Positions 16,103-23,877 of a DNA stretch of 64,000 nt are shown piece after piece (the stretch's first letter is position 1; each line of letters opens with the position of its first letter). The stretch spans positions 62,001 to 126,000 of the IMG/VR virus record IMGVR_UViG_3300044977_000094, one strand, 5' to 3'. Source of the DNA: a virus. A model generated the notes under the pieces. The model worked only from the letters and a program-made list of their open reading frames with translations, did no database searches and was not told the DNA's origin. Both the position numbers and the translations under genes were made by a program.

Positions 16103-16654
16103 TCACGAACTGCTACGGGCAGGCAGGTGTTTCTTCACCCAGCCGACGGTCAGCACGGCGCCGATGGACCCCAGGACGATCACCCCGACATCCGAACCCG
16201 ACCCCGAGCCGCTGCTGGCATTGGAAGTGCTCGACGTGTCAGTGAGATCCGGCGTGCTCGTCGCCGGATAGACCTGGCCGCACTGCGCGACCGCACCGTA
16301 GTTACTGCCAGCCTCCGCGATGCACGCCTCCACCGCGAGACGCCGGGCCTTCTCAGCTGGGGTTTCCTGGGCCGCGGCCTGGGCCTGGGCTGCGGCCTGC
16401 TGCTGCTGGGCCAGCTCCACCTTGGCCGTGTTCAGGGCGATCTGCTGGCTCTGGACGCGCGCGTCGGCCTGGGCCGTCTCGTACTGCGACCAGGTGAACA
16501 CCCCGGCTGCCGCGACGCAGGCGAAGCCAAGGCCGAGTCCGGCCTTGGCGCGCGGGGAGAGTCTGGCGGGCGGCTGTGGCTCGTCGGGCTGCGGGTTCTT
16601 CCACGGCGGGATCGTGGTGATGTTGTACGGGTCGTTGTAGGGGGACTGGCTCAT
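16103..16654 (-). CDS. Two-span membrane protein with coiled coil
   Basis: A 183-residue protein. A proline-rich cytoplasmic start (PPWKNPQPDEPQPPAR) precedes a membrane segment (GLGLGFACVAAAGVF), then a Gln/Ala-rich coiled coil of about 45 residues, a short loop with two cysteines (EACIAEAG, AQCGQ) that could form a disulfide, a Ser/Gly-rich linker and a second membrane helix (VGVIVLGSIGAVLTVG). Fits an envelope component near the translocase. Confidence 0.65.
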   Translation of the reverse strand: MSQSPYNDPYNITTIPPWKNPQPDEPQPPARLSPRAKAGLGLGFACVAAAGVFTWSQYETAQADARVQSQQIALNTAKVELAQQQQAAAQAQAAAQETPAEKARRLAVEACIAEAGSNYGAVAQCGQVYPATSTPDLTDTSSTSNASSGSGSGSDVGVIVLGSIGAVLTVGWVKKHLPARSSS

Positions 16655-16671
16655 GGGTCTCGGTCTCCGGG

Positions 16672-17556
16672 TCAGCTCAGCTGGGGCAGGTCGGTGCGGT
16701 CGAGGATCTCGGTGCGGATGTTCTTCGCGGTCGACTCGGAGGGGGAGCCGAGCTTGGCTTTGCTGATCGCGGCGGCGAACTCCGACGCGGTGGGCTGCCG
16801 GCGCAGGCGCGCGAACTCCGCGTGGAAGACCGGGGCGGCCACCTCAACCCACTCGTCCATGGACCGGCGGGTGGACTTGCCGGGCTTCTTGGCGGCAGGA
16901 CGCGGGGCTCGCTGGCGGGATGCTGGCGGCAGCTGGCGGTCGTCGCTGTCGACAGGATCGGGGGTTTTCTGGCGCTTGGTCAGGTCGACCTTGTCGCCAA
17001 CTGGCGGGGGCGAGCTGTCGACAGAAGTACCGCCAATTGGCGCTGGGCTGCCGACAGGATCGGGGATCGTCTTGGCGGCAGGAACTGCGTCTTCTGGCGC
17101 CAGGGGGGCGGTCGCGTTGGCGCCAGGAGCGGTGCGCTGGAGGGCGTTGTGGAACTGGCGCATGAGGGTGCCGAACGCCAGAAGCGCCGCGACGGGCGGG
17201 ACCGCGGCGACGACGTAGGTCATGATCGAGGCGTCCGAACCGACGCCGGCGACGTTCAGGGCGATGGAGCCGCCGGAGCCGATGACGGTGAGGCCGATGG
17301 CGGCGGCGTCGACGCGGCGGCTGAGGGAGGCGATGAGGAGCAGGATCTCGCCGATGACGATGAACAGGTCGACGGTGGCGGGCCATGCCCAGGCGCGGAC
17401 GCCGCCGAGGCCGTTGTTGTGGGCGACGGTGTGGAGGTGGGCGTAGGAGAGCCAGAAGGCTGCGGCGGTGAGGATGATTGTGCAGGCGACTGCGGCGACC
17501 GCGAGCCGGCGCAGCGTGGTGGCGGTGGCCACTGGCGGTTCGTCGGTCTCGGGCAC
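16672..17556 (-). CDS. DUF2637-type membrane protein with C-terminal helical domain
   Basis: A 294-residue protein. Residues ~15-140 hold four membrane helices with the DUF2637 core (AWAWPATVDLFIVIGEILLL). The linker ~165-230 is low complexity. The C-terminus (HAEFARLRRQPTASEFAAAI...) resembles a DNA-binding helical domain. DUF2637 proteins are found beside TraB/Spd genes on Streptomyces conjugative elements. The linker DNA carries the dense TGGCG motif set listed separately. Confidence 0.75.
   Translation of the reverse strand: MPETDEPPVATATTLRRLAVAAVACTIILTAAAFWLSYAHLHTVAHNNGLGGVRAWAWPATVDLFIVIGEILLLIASLSRRVDAAAIGLTVIGSGGSIALNVAGVGSDASIMTYVVAAVPPVAALLAFGTLMRQFHNALQRTAPGANATAPLAPEDAVPAAKTIPDPVGSPAPIGGTSVDSSPPPVGDKVDLTKRQKTPDPVDSDDRQLPPASRQRAPRPAAKKPGKSTRRSMDEWVEVAAPVFHAEFARLRRQPTASEFAAAISKAKLGSPSESTAKNIRTEILDRTDLPQLS
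16889..17160 (+). repeat. Cluster of about 11 (C/T)TGGCG motifs, one strand
   Basis: The six-base motif occurs about 11 times in 270 bases on the plus strand inside the DUF2637 gene linker. Two CTG(T/C)CGACAGGATCGGGG direct repeats (about 16945 and 17048) and two TGTCGACA palindromes are interspersed. It could be codon bias in a low-complexity linker or a cis-acting site. Confidence 0.35.
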
Positions 17557-17652
17557 GGTGGTGGTCTCCTGGCTGGGGTGGGTGGGGGGGTGGGTGGTGG
17601 CCGGGCTCGCGTCGCGTGGGGGGGTACGGCGCGGGCCCGGCCGGTCTGGGGG

Positions 17653-17991
17653 TTACTGCTGGGCGTCGGGCTTGGGGAGTGGCATGGCGCGGCAGGTGCT
17701 GGCGTGGTCCTGGGCCCAGTCGCGGGCCTGCGGTGTGGCTCGTTGGCCGTCTTCGTCTCGGAGCTGGGTGTAGTCGCCCTGATATAGCCATTCGATGGCG
17801 TGGAGGGCGTTGCAGCCGGTGCAGACGGCGCGGGTGTGGGTGAGGCGGTCGCTATCGCCGTAGCCGGCGATTTTGGCGAGCTCAACCGTTGCCCCGCCGA
17901 CGGTGAGGTAGCGGGCGAATGGCGGGTCGATCGGCACGGCTTGTTGTGCGATGGTGCCGCTCGGCCCGTAGATCCACTCGGGGCGGCTCAC
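17653..17991 (-). CDS. Unknown protein with two cysteine positions
   Basis: A 112-residue protein from a GTG with GGGAGG upstream, beginning VSRPEWIYGPSGTIAQQAVP. It has a CTGCNALHAIEW stretch, which may be one half of a zinc site, and a late cysteine (STCRAMPLP). Start overlaps the upstream stop. No family recognised. Confidence 0.6.
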   Translation of the reverse strand: MSRPEWIYGPSGTIAQQAVPIDPPFARYLTVGGATVELAKIAGYGDSDRLTHTRAVCTGCNALHAIEWLYQGDYTQLRDEDGQRATPQARDWAQDHASTCRAMPLPKPDAQQ

Positions 17992-18107
17992 AGGATCCTC
18001 CCGTCTGCGCTGGCCTGGAGGTGGACGTCCGTCTCGGGTTCGCGGTCTTCTGTGGTCTCGGCGGGGCTGGTGCTGTCGTCGTCGAAGAGCGTCGGCTCGC
18101 CGTTCAT
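17988..18107 (-). CDS. Very small acidic protein
   Basis: A 39-residue acidic protein, MNGEPTLFDDDSTSPAETTE..., linked to both neighbours by overlapping stop/start codons. It is kept because the chain of overlaps is unbroken. Function unknown. Confidence 0.5.
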   Translation of the reverse strand: MNGEPTLFDDDSTSPAETTEDREPETDVHLQASADGRIL

Positions 18108-18292
18108 CGCTCACCGCCGGTCAGCTCGTCGCGGAAGGGCCGCCAGGCGTGCGGCTCGCCGATCCCGACGGGCTTCAATCCCTCGGCCGCGAGTGCCTGG
18201 TTGAGGTCGGCACGGGTGAACGACGGGGCACCGTAGGGCGCGGTGGGGATCCGGGGCTGTCCGGGGATCTGGCCGTCGGGGGTGGTGTTCAT
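18104..18292 (-). CDS. Small unknown protein
   Basis: A 62-residue protein, MNTTPDGQIPGQPRIPTAPYG at the start, with a C-terminus that looks like a small DNA-binding helix pair (TRADLNQALAAEGLKPVG). ATGA overlap downstream. Confidence 0.55.
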   Translation of the reverse strand: MNTTPDGQIPGQPRIPTAPYGAPSFTRADLNQALAAEGLKPVGIGEPHAWRPFRDELTGGER

Positions 18293-18492
18293 GCGGCACC
18301 GCCGAGCTGGTTGGGCTCCAGGGCGAAGAACTGGACGGCGGGGCTGCTGATACCGCTCTGCCCCATGGCCCAGGCGAGAACGGAGTCGAATGCCCGCTCG
18401 CGGGTCTCGCCGGGCTGCTGGTGGTGGATGCCCTTGTAGGTGACGGTCTGCCCGTTGCCTTGGAGGGTGATGAGGTAGAGGTAGTCGTTCAT
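18289..18492 (-). CDS. Small unknown protein
   Basis: A 67-residue protein, MNDYLYLITLQGNGQTVTYK, of predicted beta-rich character, followed by a helix. Joined to neighbours by 4-base overlaps. Confidence 0.55.
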   Translation of the reverse strand: MNDYLYLITLQGNGQTVTYKGIHHQQPGETRERAFDSVLAWAMGQSGISSPAVQFFALEPNQLGGAA

Positions 18493-18713
18493 GCGACGCT
18501 CCCGACCGGCTCGGTGCGTCCGGCCCGGACGTGCTGCCAGCCGCCCCGGTCGGTGCGGGGCCAGGCGTCCTCGGGGATGTCGTGGCTGAGGGGCACGGCG
18601 ACGAGGCGCTGGGTGGGCAGCGTCGGCCGCGGGCCGAGGGGGCGCCTCGGGCTGGTGCCGAGGCCGGAGTGCGGGGTGTCTGTGCTGATCGGGGCGTGCT
18701 GGGTACTCTGCAT
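18489..18713 (-). CDS. Small Pro-rich protein, first gene of the minus transfer operon
   Basis: A 74-residue Pro/Arg/His-rich protein (MQSTQHAPISTDTPHSGLGT...). It is the first gene downstream of the inverted-repeat region at 18829-18869, so its promoter is probably under that control. Confidence 0.5.
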   Translation of the reverse strand: MQSTQHAPISTDTPHSGLGTSPRRPLGPRPTLPTQRLVAVPLSHDIPEDAWPRTDRGGWQHVRAGRTEPVGSVA

Positions 18714-18828
18714 CTGGACCTTCCTCGATGGCTTAGCGGCGAGAGGTGGGTCTGGCCCCGGCCATGTGGCGTTGAGAGCGCCGGCCGGGGCCGTTTTGTA
18801 CTGGGACCGGGGACGGCCCCACGAGTCA

Positions 18829-18869
18829 AACCCTAGGGCTTGTCGCTAAGGCATGCAAGCCCTAGGGTT
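18829..18869. promoter_or_regulatory. Large CCCTAGGG-based inverted repeat, candidate operator
   Basis: AACCCTAGGGCTTG (18829-18842) and its exact complement (18856-18869) flank 13 bases. Each arm contains the 8-base palindrome CCCTAGGG, so a dimer could bind each arm. It lies between the divergent operons starting at 18713 and 18914. A shorter related palindrome GTCCTAGGAC lies in front of the GntR gene. Confidence 0.65.
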
Positions 18870-18913
18870 GGCATCGTTGGGTCGCACTCCCCACAGACGA
18901 AGGGAGTGCGGGC

Positions 18914-19240
18914 GTGGCAAAGGAGCCCGAGGAGGTGAAGAGGCTATTGGAGGCCATCGCGGCGTTCGAGAGCATGGCGGACGACGCCGAGTGCACAGCA
19001 GCCGTATCACTGGCGCTGAACAGCATCCCGTCCCATCAAGCGCGCCTCCGCGAGCTACGCCAGGAACGCGTGCAGGCCCTCAGGGCCACAGGCATGACGT
19101 GGTCGCAGATCGCCGAGATCATCGGCGACGTTACCCCCGAGCGTGCCCAGCAGATCGCTAAGGGCCACAGCGGCGCGAGCCGCAAGAAGGCCAATAGGTC
19201 ACGATCGGCGGACTCCGAGCCGTCGAGGGGGGAGGATTGA
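18914..19240 (+). CDS. Sigma-region-4-like HTH protein
   Basis: A 108-residue protein from GTG with AAGGGAG upstream. N-terminal helices are followed by a helix-turn-helix near residues 62-82 (MTWSQIAEIIGDVTPERAQ), similar to sigma-factor region 4/TrfA-like HTH. A basic C-terminal tail follows. It is the first gene on the plus side of the inverted repeat at 18829-18869 and may bind it. Confidence 0.6.
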   Translation: MAKEPEEVKRLLEAIAAFESMADDAECTAAVSLALNSIPSHQARLRELRQERVQALRATGMTWSQIAEIIGDVTPERAQQIAKGHSGASRKKANRSRSADSEPSRGED

Positions 19241-19243
19241 CCC

Positions 19244-19633
19244 ATGCTGAAGGACTTCACCGCTGCCCAGCTGGCCGATGCCCTAGAGGGCATGGAGGGG
19301 CACCCGCACAACACCGGTGGTCTGTCAATGCTGGACGAAGCAACGCTGGCCTACGGCTGGAGGCTCCCGGCGATCGCGCAGGCGCAAGAGGCGTTCTCTG
19401 CCGCCCGGCACGCGCACAAGGGCTCCTACATGACGGAAACCGGCAGCTACACCGACGAGTCGTGGCAGGCGGCCCTGGATGCCGCTTCGGGTCTCGCGGC
19501 GGAGCTCCGGAAGCTCGGCAACTACCGGCTGCCGCGCTGCGCTAAGCCATCGAAGTTCGGGCCCACGTGTGACATGGCGCTCGATGACGACGGCGAGTGC
19601 CGCAGCCAGTGGCACCTCCCGACCGCCGAGTAG
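19244..19633 (+). CDS. Unknown protein
   Basis: A 129-residue protein, MLKDFTAAQLADALEGMEGH; helical with a C-terminal pair CDMALDDDGEC. It begins three bases after the HTH gene and is followed by a strong hairpin. No recognised family. Confidence 0.6.
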   Translation: MLKDFTAAQLADALEGMEGHPHNTGGLSMLDEATLAYGWRLPAIAQAQEAFSAARHAHKGSYMTETGSYTDESWQAALDAASGLAAELRKLGNYRLPRCAKPSKFGPTCDMALDDDGECRSQWHLPTAE

Positions 19634-19647
19634 CCCCCGCCAACGCC

Positions 19648-19685
19648 TGCGCCCCGCCTCCCGTCCATCGGGAAGGCGGGGCGCA
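19648..19685. terminator. Bidirectional terminator hairpin
   Basis: TGCGCCCCGCC and its complement GGCGGGGCGCA enclose a 16-base inner region that itself has TCCCG/CGGGA. It lies between convergent genes (plus 19633 and minus 19697). Confidence 0.65.
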
Positions 19686-19696
19686 GTGTCGTGCGG

Positions 19697-19846
19697 TCAG
19701 TCCTGCTCGCTCGTTTCGGGGATCAGGAACGTCTTGATCCGGAACGGGGCGTCCGGGCGTTCGGGCCAGACGGCCTGGGGCTTGGCCTGCTGCACGGCCT
19801 CATAGCCAGCCACTAGGTGGGCGTGTTTCTCGCTGATGTACCTCAC
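19697..19846 (-). CDS. Very small protein
   Basis: A 49-residue protein from GTG (GAGGAG upstream), VRYISEKHAHLVAGYEAVQQ. Short but with good start signal; downstream of the glycine-rich-domain-type gene. Function unknown. Confidence 0.45.
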   Translation of the reverse strand: MRYISEKHAHLVAGYEAVQQAKPQAVWPERPDAPFRIKTFLIPETSEQD

Positions 19847-19874
19847 CGCGGGCTCCTCTCGACGGGCAACCAGT

Positions 19875-20366
19875 CTAGGACCCCGGGTGCTTCGGCTCCT
19901 TCTGCGGCTCGATCGCACACTCGGGCGGGCTGTGCTGGCACTGGGCGGCGACCGAGATGTTGCCGTCCGTGGGGCCGGCCCACAGTGCCTCGTCGACCGT
20001 GAAGCCGGCTCGGCGGATGGCGTCGGTGGTGCGGGTGAGGATGTCCGGGTCGTAGAAGGTCGGGTCGTAGCCGGGGGAGTGGTGCACGAACGGGCCATGC
20101 TCGGCGCAGAGCTGGGCGTAGGGGCGGGTGTGGAGGATGAGGGCGTGCCAGCCTTCGTCGACGACGCGGGACGGGGCGAGGGGGATGCCGGGGTGGGTGG
20201 CTCCGGCGACGACGAACTTGACGGCCTCGGCGGTGATCCGTTCGGCGAGGCCCTGGGTCATGCCGGGGTTGTTGTCGAGGACGGTGTTGACGACGCCGGT
20301 GAACTGGGCGTCGGTGAGCAGGGTGCGCGGGTCTTGTTTGAGGGTGGTGATCGGTGGAGTGCTCAT
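19875..20366 (-). CDS. Glycine-rich-domain-containing protein-like
   Basis: A 163-residue protein. The stretch VVDEGWHALILHTRPYAQL followed by HHSPGYDPTFYDP resembles the GRDP-like family, with a helix bundle before it. NCBI uses this name for many Streptomyces proteins of unknown role. It lies divergent from the GntR regulator with the GTCCTAGGAC palindrome between. Confidence 0.5.
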   Translation of the reverse strand: MSTPPITTLKQDPRTLLTDAQFTGVVNTVLDNNPGMTQGLAERITAEAVKFVVAGATHPGIPLAPSRVVDEGWHALILHTRPYAQLCAEHGPFVHHSPGYDPTFYDPDILTRTTDAIRRAGFTVDEALWAGPTDGNISVAAQCQHSPPECAIEPQKEPKHPGS

Positions 20367-20418
20367 GGGCGTCTCCTGGGATTGGGCGGTGTGCGGGTGT
20401 GCAACACCGCATCCGTTT

Positions 20419-20428
20419 GTCCTAGGAC
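20419..20428. promoter_or_regulatory. GTCCTAGGAC palindrome before the GntR gene
   Basis: A 10-base palindrome about 68 bases before the GntR start and 53 bases before the divergent start. It shares CCTAGG with the larger repeat at 18829-18869, suggesting one regulator family controls both. Confidence 0.45.
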
Positions 20429-20495
20429 TATCGTGCGCGCGACGTGATGGACCGTCAATAGGGCTGGGACTACCCTGATCGCCAAGGAGGACACT

Positions 20496-21254
20496 ATGGA
20501 CACCCCCGCCTACCAGCACATCGCAGACCACTTGCGCACCGCCATCGAACGCGGCGACTACCACCCCGGCGACACCCTTCCGAAACTCACCGACCTCATG
20601 GCCCAGTACACGGTGTCCAAATCCACCGCCGCCGAAGCCATCGCCCTACTCGAAGCCGAAGGCCTCGTCGAAGCCGTCCGCCGCCGCGGCACCGTCGTCC
20701 GCGCCCTGCCGGTCCGCCGGCGCCTGACCCGCGCCAGACAGGTCTACCGGGACGACCGCGGCTACTACTTCGACCCCACCGCCCAACCCTGGACCGCCCT
20801 CGAACGACCGATCGTCACCTGGGGCCGGGCACCCGCGGACGTCGCCGGCCTGCTCGGCGTCGACCCCGGCGAGGACGTCCTGGTCCGCGACCGCATCATG
20901 GGCGACCCCGACACCCGCAAGCCCATGCAGCTCGCCACCAGCTACCTCCCCGCCGCTGTCGCCCGCGGCACCCGGCTCGCGGAGGTCGACACCGGGCCGG
21001 GCGGGATCTACGACCTGCTGGAGGGCATGGGGCACCGGCCGCTGCTGTGGTCGGAGAGCGTCAGCGCCCGCATGCCGACACCAGTCGAGGCCGCGCGCCT
21101 GGGTTTGGTGAAGGGTGTGCCGCTGCTACGGATCGCCCGCACCGCCACCGGGGCCGGCGGGACCGTGGTGGAGGTCAACGACACGCGCATGTCCGCCGAG
21201 GAGTTCGAGATCGGGTACTCCATCCGGCGGCACCCCTCGGCCGAGCTGGGCTGA
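20496..21254 (+). CDS. GntR-family regulator with UTRA domain, KorSA-like
   Basis: A 252-residue protein; ATG with AAGGAGG seven bases before it. Residues ~1-70 are the GntR winged helix (HIADHLRTAIERGDYHPGDT then SKSTAAEAIALLEAEGLVEA). The rest matches the UTRA effector domain pattern, including GVPLLRIARTATG near the end. KorSA of pSAM2, a transfer-control repressor, belongs to the same class. It may recognise the CCTAGG palindromes in the neighbouring intergenic regions. Confidence 0.75.
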   Translation: MDTPAYQHIADHLRTAIERGDYHPGDTLPKLTDLMAQYTVSKSTAAEAIALLEAEGLVEAVRRRGTVVRALPVRRRLTRARQVYRDDRGYYFDPTAQPWTALERPIVTWGRAPADVAGLLGVDPGEDVLVRDRIMGDPDTRKPMQLATSYLPAAVARGTRLAEVDTGPGGIYDLLEGMGHRPLLWSESVSARMPTPVEAARLGLVKGVPLLRIARTATGAGGTVVEVNDTRMSAEEFEIGYSIRRHPSAELG

Positions 21255-21305
21255 CGCAGCAGCCGGCCCCGTGTCCGGGAGGGCGCGGGGCCTTACTCTG
21301 GCTGC

Positions 21306-22040
21306 ATGGCCGCCGATACCCCCGCCGAGCCCGTGTTCCGATCCGATGTCACTGTCGGGCTGGTGCGCTCCAGTGCCCAGGACGCGGACGTGCTGTTCGC
21401 CGCCCGGGTGTCCACCGCTGGCGAGCAGTCCCTGGACGAGCTCCGCAAGGACCCGGCCCGCTCGAAGGGCCTGATCAACTACCTGATGCGGGACCGGCAC
21501 GGTACCCCGTTCGAGCACAACTCGATGACCTTCCTGGTCCACGCGCCGATCTTCGTGTTCCGCGAGTTCCAGCGGCACCGCGTCGGCTTCTCCTACAACG
21601 AGGAGAGCGGCCGCTACCGCGAGCTCCAGCCGGTCTTCTACGTCCCGGGCCCGGACCGCAAGCTGGTGCAGCAGGGCCGTCCGGGGAAGTACGAGTTCTT
21701 CGAGGGCACGCCCGGGCAGCAGGCGAGCGTCGCCCAGACGATGGAGGAGTCCTACCGCCAGTCCTATGCCGCCTACCAGCAGATGCTGGCCGACGGTGTG
21801 GCCCGGGAGGTGGCCCGGGCGGTCCTGCCAGTGGGCTTGTTCTCCTCGATGTACGCGACCTGCAACGCCCGCTCGCTGATGCACTTCCTGTCGCTGCGCA
21901 CCAAGGACGACCGCGCCAAGGTGCCCTCCTTCCCGCAGCGGGAGATCGAGATGGTCGCTGAGAAGATGGAACAGCAGTGGGCCACGCTGATGCCCCTCAC
22001 GCATGCCGCCTTCAACGAGCACGGGCGCGTCGCGCCGTAG
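21306..22040 (+). CDS. thyX: FAD-dependent thymidylate synthase ThyX
   Basis: A 244-residue flavin-dependent dTMP synthase. The signature RHRVGFSYNEESGRY is intact near residues 90-105. An actinophage-typical supply gene for dTTP during replication. Its place between the GntR gene and the replication module suggests an early gene. The reaction is dUMP plus methylene-THF and FADH2 to dTMP. Confidence 0.95.
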   Translation: MAADTPAEPVFRSDVTVGLVRSSAQDADVLFAARVSTAGEQSLDELRKDPARSKGLINYLMRDRHGTPFEHNSMTFLVHAPIFVFREFQRHRVGFSYNEESGRYRELQPVFYVPGPDRKLVQQGRPGKYEFFEGTPGQQASVAQTMEESYRQSYAAYQQMLADGVAREVARAVLPVGLFSSMYATCNARSLMHFLSLRTKDDRAKVPSFPQREIEMVAEKMEQQWATLMPLTHAAFNEHGRVAP

Positions 22041-22049
22041 GCGGGCGGG

Positions 22050-22592
22050 CTACTCGGCGTCGGGGTCCGTGAGCGGCCGCCGGTGCCGATGCTTGGCCAG
22101 CCTGTCCAGTACGCCCTCGGCGGTAGCGGTGGCCTTCGCTTCGGCCCGGGCGGTCATCCGGAATTCCCGCCGTCCTGCCGGCTTGGAGCGGGATTGCCAG
22201 GCGTTCCAGTACTCGCCGTCGTCGTCCTCGGGCAGGCGAAGCGGTGCTTTGCCCTCGGCCCAGTCCCAGACCACGGCTGCCATGTCCTCGTAGTCGTCGA
22301 GCAGGACCAGCGGGCCCACGCTGACCGGTTCCAGCAGGAGGGCTGATGGTGGGACGTCGAAGGCGACGGCCAAGGCCATGAGGTCGTCGGTGTCGACTCG
22401 GCGCGATCCGTTCTCGATCTTGGTGATGGCGGAGGCGGCGATAGGTCGGCCCAGGTCGGCCAGGATGCCGGCCAGCCTGTAGGTGGACAGGCCGAGGGCC
22501 GTGCGGAGGCGTCCGACGTTTCGTGCCACTGCCTGCCCCGTCGGGCCCAGCTCGTTGGGCTTACGCCGCGTCTTCTTCTCGTCCGCCTCCAT
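22050..22592 (-). CDS. XRE-family transcription regulator
   Basis: A 180-residue protein with an N-terminal helix-turn-helix (residues ~20-80, STYRLAGILADLGRPIAASA then KIENGSRRVD). The C-terminal half has an acidic stretch WDWAEGKAPLRLPEDDD. Similar in layout to the protein at 43350-43934. Divergent from the excisionase-like gene at 22696. Confidence 0.75.
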   Translation of the reverse strand: MEADEKKTRRKPNELGPTGQAVARNVGRLRTALGLSTYRLAGILADLGRPIAASAITKIENGSRRVDTDDLMALAVAFDVPPSALLLEPVSVGPLVLLDDYEDMAAVVWDWAEGKAPLRLPEDDDGEYWNAWQSRSKPAGRREFRMTARAEAKATATAEGVLDRLAKHRHRRPLTDPDAE

Positions 22593-22639
22593 GGCAGCAG
22601 CCTCTCACGCGATCTACCGGTTCAACCAACGACATGGAG

Positions 22640-22668
22640 CGATGTAGCCGTATATACTTCTAACATCG
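22640..22668. promoter_or_regulatory. Divergent promoter with CGATGT/ACATCG inverted repeat
   Basis: CGATGT and its complement ACATCG flank 17 bases holding TATACTT, a -10-like sequence for the plus gene at 22696. A bound XRE or HTH protein would cover the promoter. Confidence 0.45.
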
Positions 22669-22695
22669 AAGCACGCGAGTGATAGAAGGAAGCAA

Positions 22696-22923
22696 ATGCT
22701 CGTAGAAGAAATGCAGCTGGTCGGAGACCCTGAAGACCTACTCACACCCCGCGAGGTCTCGGCGATCACCCGGCTCAAACTCCAGACCCTCGCCGACCAC
22801 CGCTGGAGGAAGGTCGGCATCCCCTACATCAAGCTCGGCAAAGGGCCCCGCGGCCACGTCCGCTACCGCCGACGCGACGTCATGGCCTACCTGACAGACC
22901 CACTGGCGCAGGGCGCCGGCTAG
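22696..22923 (+). CDS. Excisionase-like helix-turn-helix protein
   Basis: A 75-residue winged-helix HTH (LLTPREVSAITRLKLQTLAD, then the wing GRGHVRYRRRDV-type). ATG has GAAGGAAG upstream. Excisionase/AlpA-type. It directly precedes the replication genes, as in pSAM2-like elements, and may regulate them. Confidence 0.65.
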   Translation: MLVEEMQLVGDPEDLLTPREVSAITRLKLQTLADHRWRKVGIPYIKLGKGPRGHVRYRRRDVMAYLTDPLAQGAG

Positions 22924-22971
22924 GACGCACCGCACAGTCATTCCCTGTCGCGACGTCCGAGAGAGAAGCAC

Positions 22972-23877
22972 GTGAGCCTCGAAGCGATGGACTGGGTGTG
23001 GGATCACTCCCGCTCCAAAGGCGTCGGCCGCATGGTGATGCTGGCCCTCGCCGACAAGGCGCTGCCCTCGGACACGGAGTGCAAGGCGTACGGCTCGCTG
23101 ACCTTCCTCCAGAAGCGCGCCAACTGCACCCGAGAGGCGGTAACCGCCGCACTGTCGGTCTTGCTGGCGTTGGGCGAACTGGAGGTCGTCGAAGGCGAAA
23201 AGGGCCCGTACGGGGCCAGCGTGTACCGACTCCCTAAGGCCATTGGCCATGCCCGTCTCAGGTCGTTCGAACGCTCCAATCGGTCGGCTCACCCGACCGA
23301 TTCAAGTTCGACAAGCGGTCGGCTCAGCCGACCAGGGGTAGTCGGCTCACCCGACCAATCCGGAGCGGAATCGGTCGGCTCACCCGACCCCAACACCACC
23401 ACCCCACCAAGAACCACCACCTCCGCGCCTACCGACCCGCCTGCCCCACCCTCTCCATCCGGAGGAGGCGGAGGAGATCAACAACAGGAAGCCGAGGGCT
23501 TCCTCCAGTCGCTGCCCCCGCCGTGGACGGCAGGACCTGTGGACGCCCGCAAGCTCGCCCCACTGCTCCTGGAGCGCACCGAAGCGCAAGGCTGGGACCT
23601 CGACCCCGCCCTCGCCGCCGAGCTGACGAAGAACCCCGGTGGCATCGAGCGCTACGCCTCGGTCCTGCCGCGGCGAATCGCCAACCTCGTCAAGAAACCC
23701 ACCGGCCACAAACCCACCGGCCACCAGTCCCGCGCTTCGCCCGCCCTGCCGCCGTGGTGCGAGGACCCCGACTGCGACCGGGCCACCCGCTACCGAACCA
23801 CCGAAGACGACAACGGCTACCCCCTCGCCACGCCCTGCCGCGCCTGCCACCCCGACCACGCCAAGGAAGCAGCATGA
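22972..23877 (+). CDS. HTH replication initiator-like protein with iterons inside the gene
   Basis: A 301-residue protein from GTG (AGAGAGAAG upstream). Residues ~1-90 form a winged helix (DWVWDHSRSKGVGRMVMLAL onward, then REAVTAALSVLLALGEL). A low-complexity linker about 100-170 is encoded by the four repeats listed separately. C-terminal residues ~180-301 include a likely helicase-loading region and a zinc cluster (CEDPDCDRATR, CRACHPD). The stop overlaps the DnaB gene. Organisation is like lambda O: initiator gene containing the origin, followed by the helicase. Confidence 0.7.
   Translation: MSLEAMDWVWDHSRSKGVGRMVMLALADKALPSDTECKAYGSLTFLQKRANCTREAVTAALSVLLALGELEVVEGEKGPYGASVYRLPKAIGHARLRSFERSNRSAHPTDSSSTSGRLSRPGVVGSPDQSGAESVGSPDPNTTTPPRTTTSAPTDPPAPPSPSGGGGGDQQQEAEGFLQSLPPPWTAGPVDARKLAPLLLERTEAQGWDLDPALAAELTKNPGGIERYASVLPRRIANLVKKPTGHKPTGHQSRASPALPPWCEDPDCDRATRYRTTEDDNGYPLATPCRACHPDHAKEAA
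23282..23389 (+). repeat. Four iterons, GGTCGGCTCACCCGACC, candidate origin
   Basis: Copies at 23282-23298, 23317-23333, 23340-23356 and 23373-23389. The second has a single C-to-G change and the third lacks the leading G. Each copy is an inverted repeat around CTCAC. Starts are 35, 23 and 33 bases apart. The first copy extends to a 10-bp perfect inverted repeat at 23278-23302. Initiator and helicase genes flank them. Confidence 0.8.
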
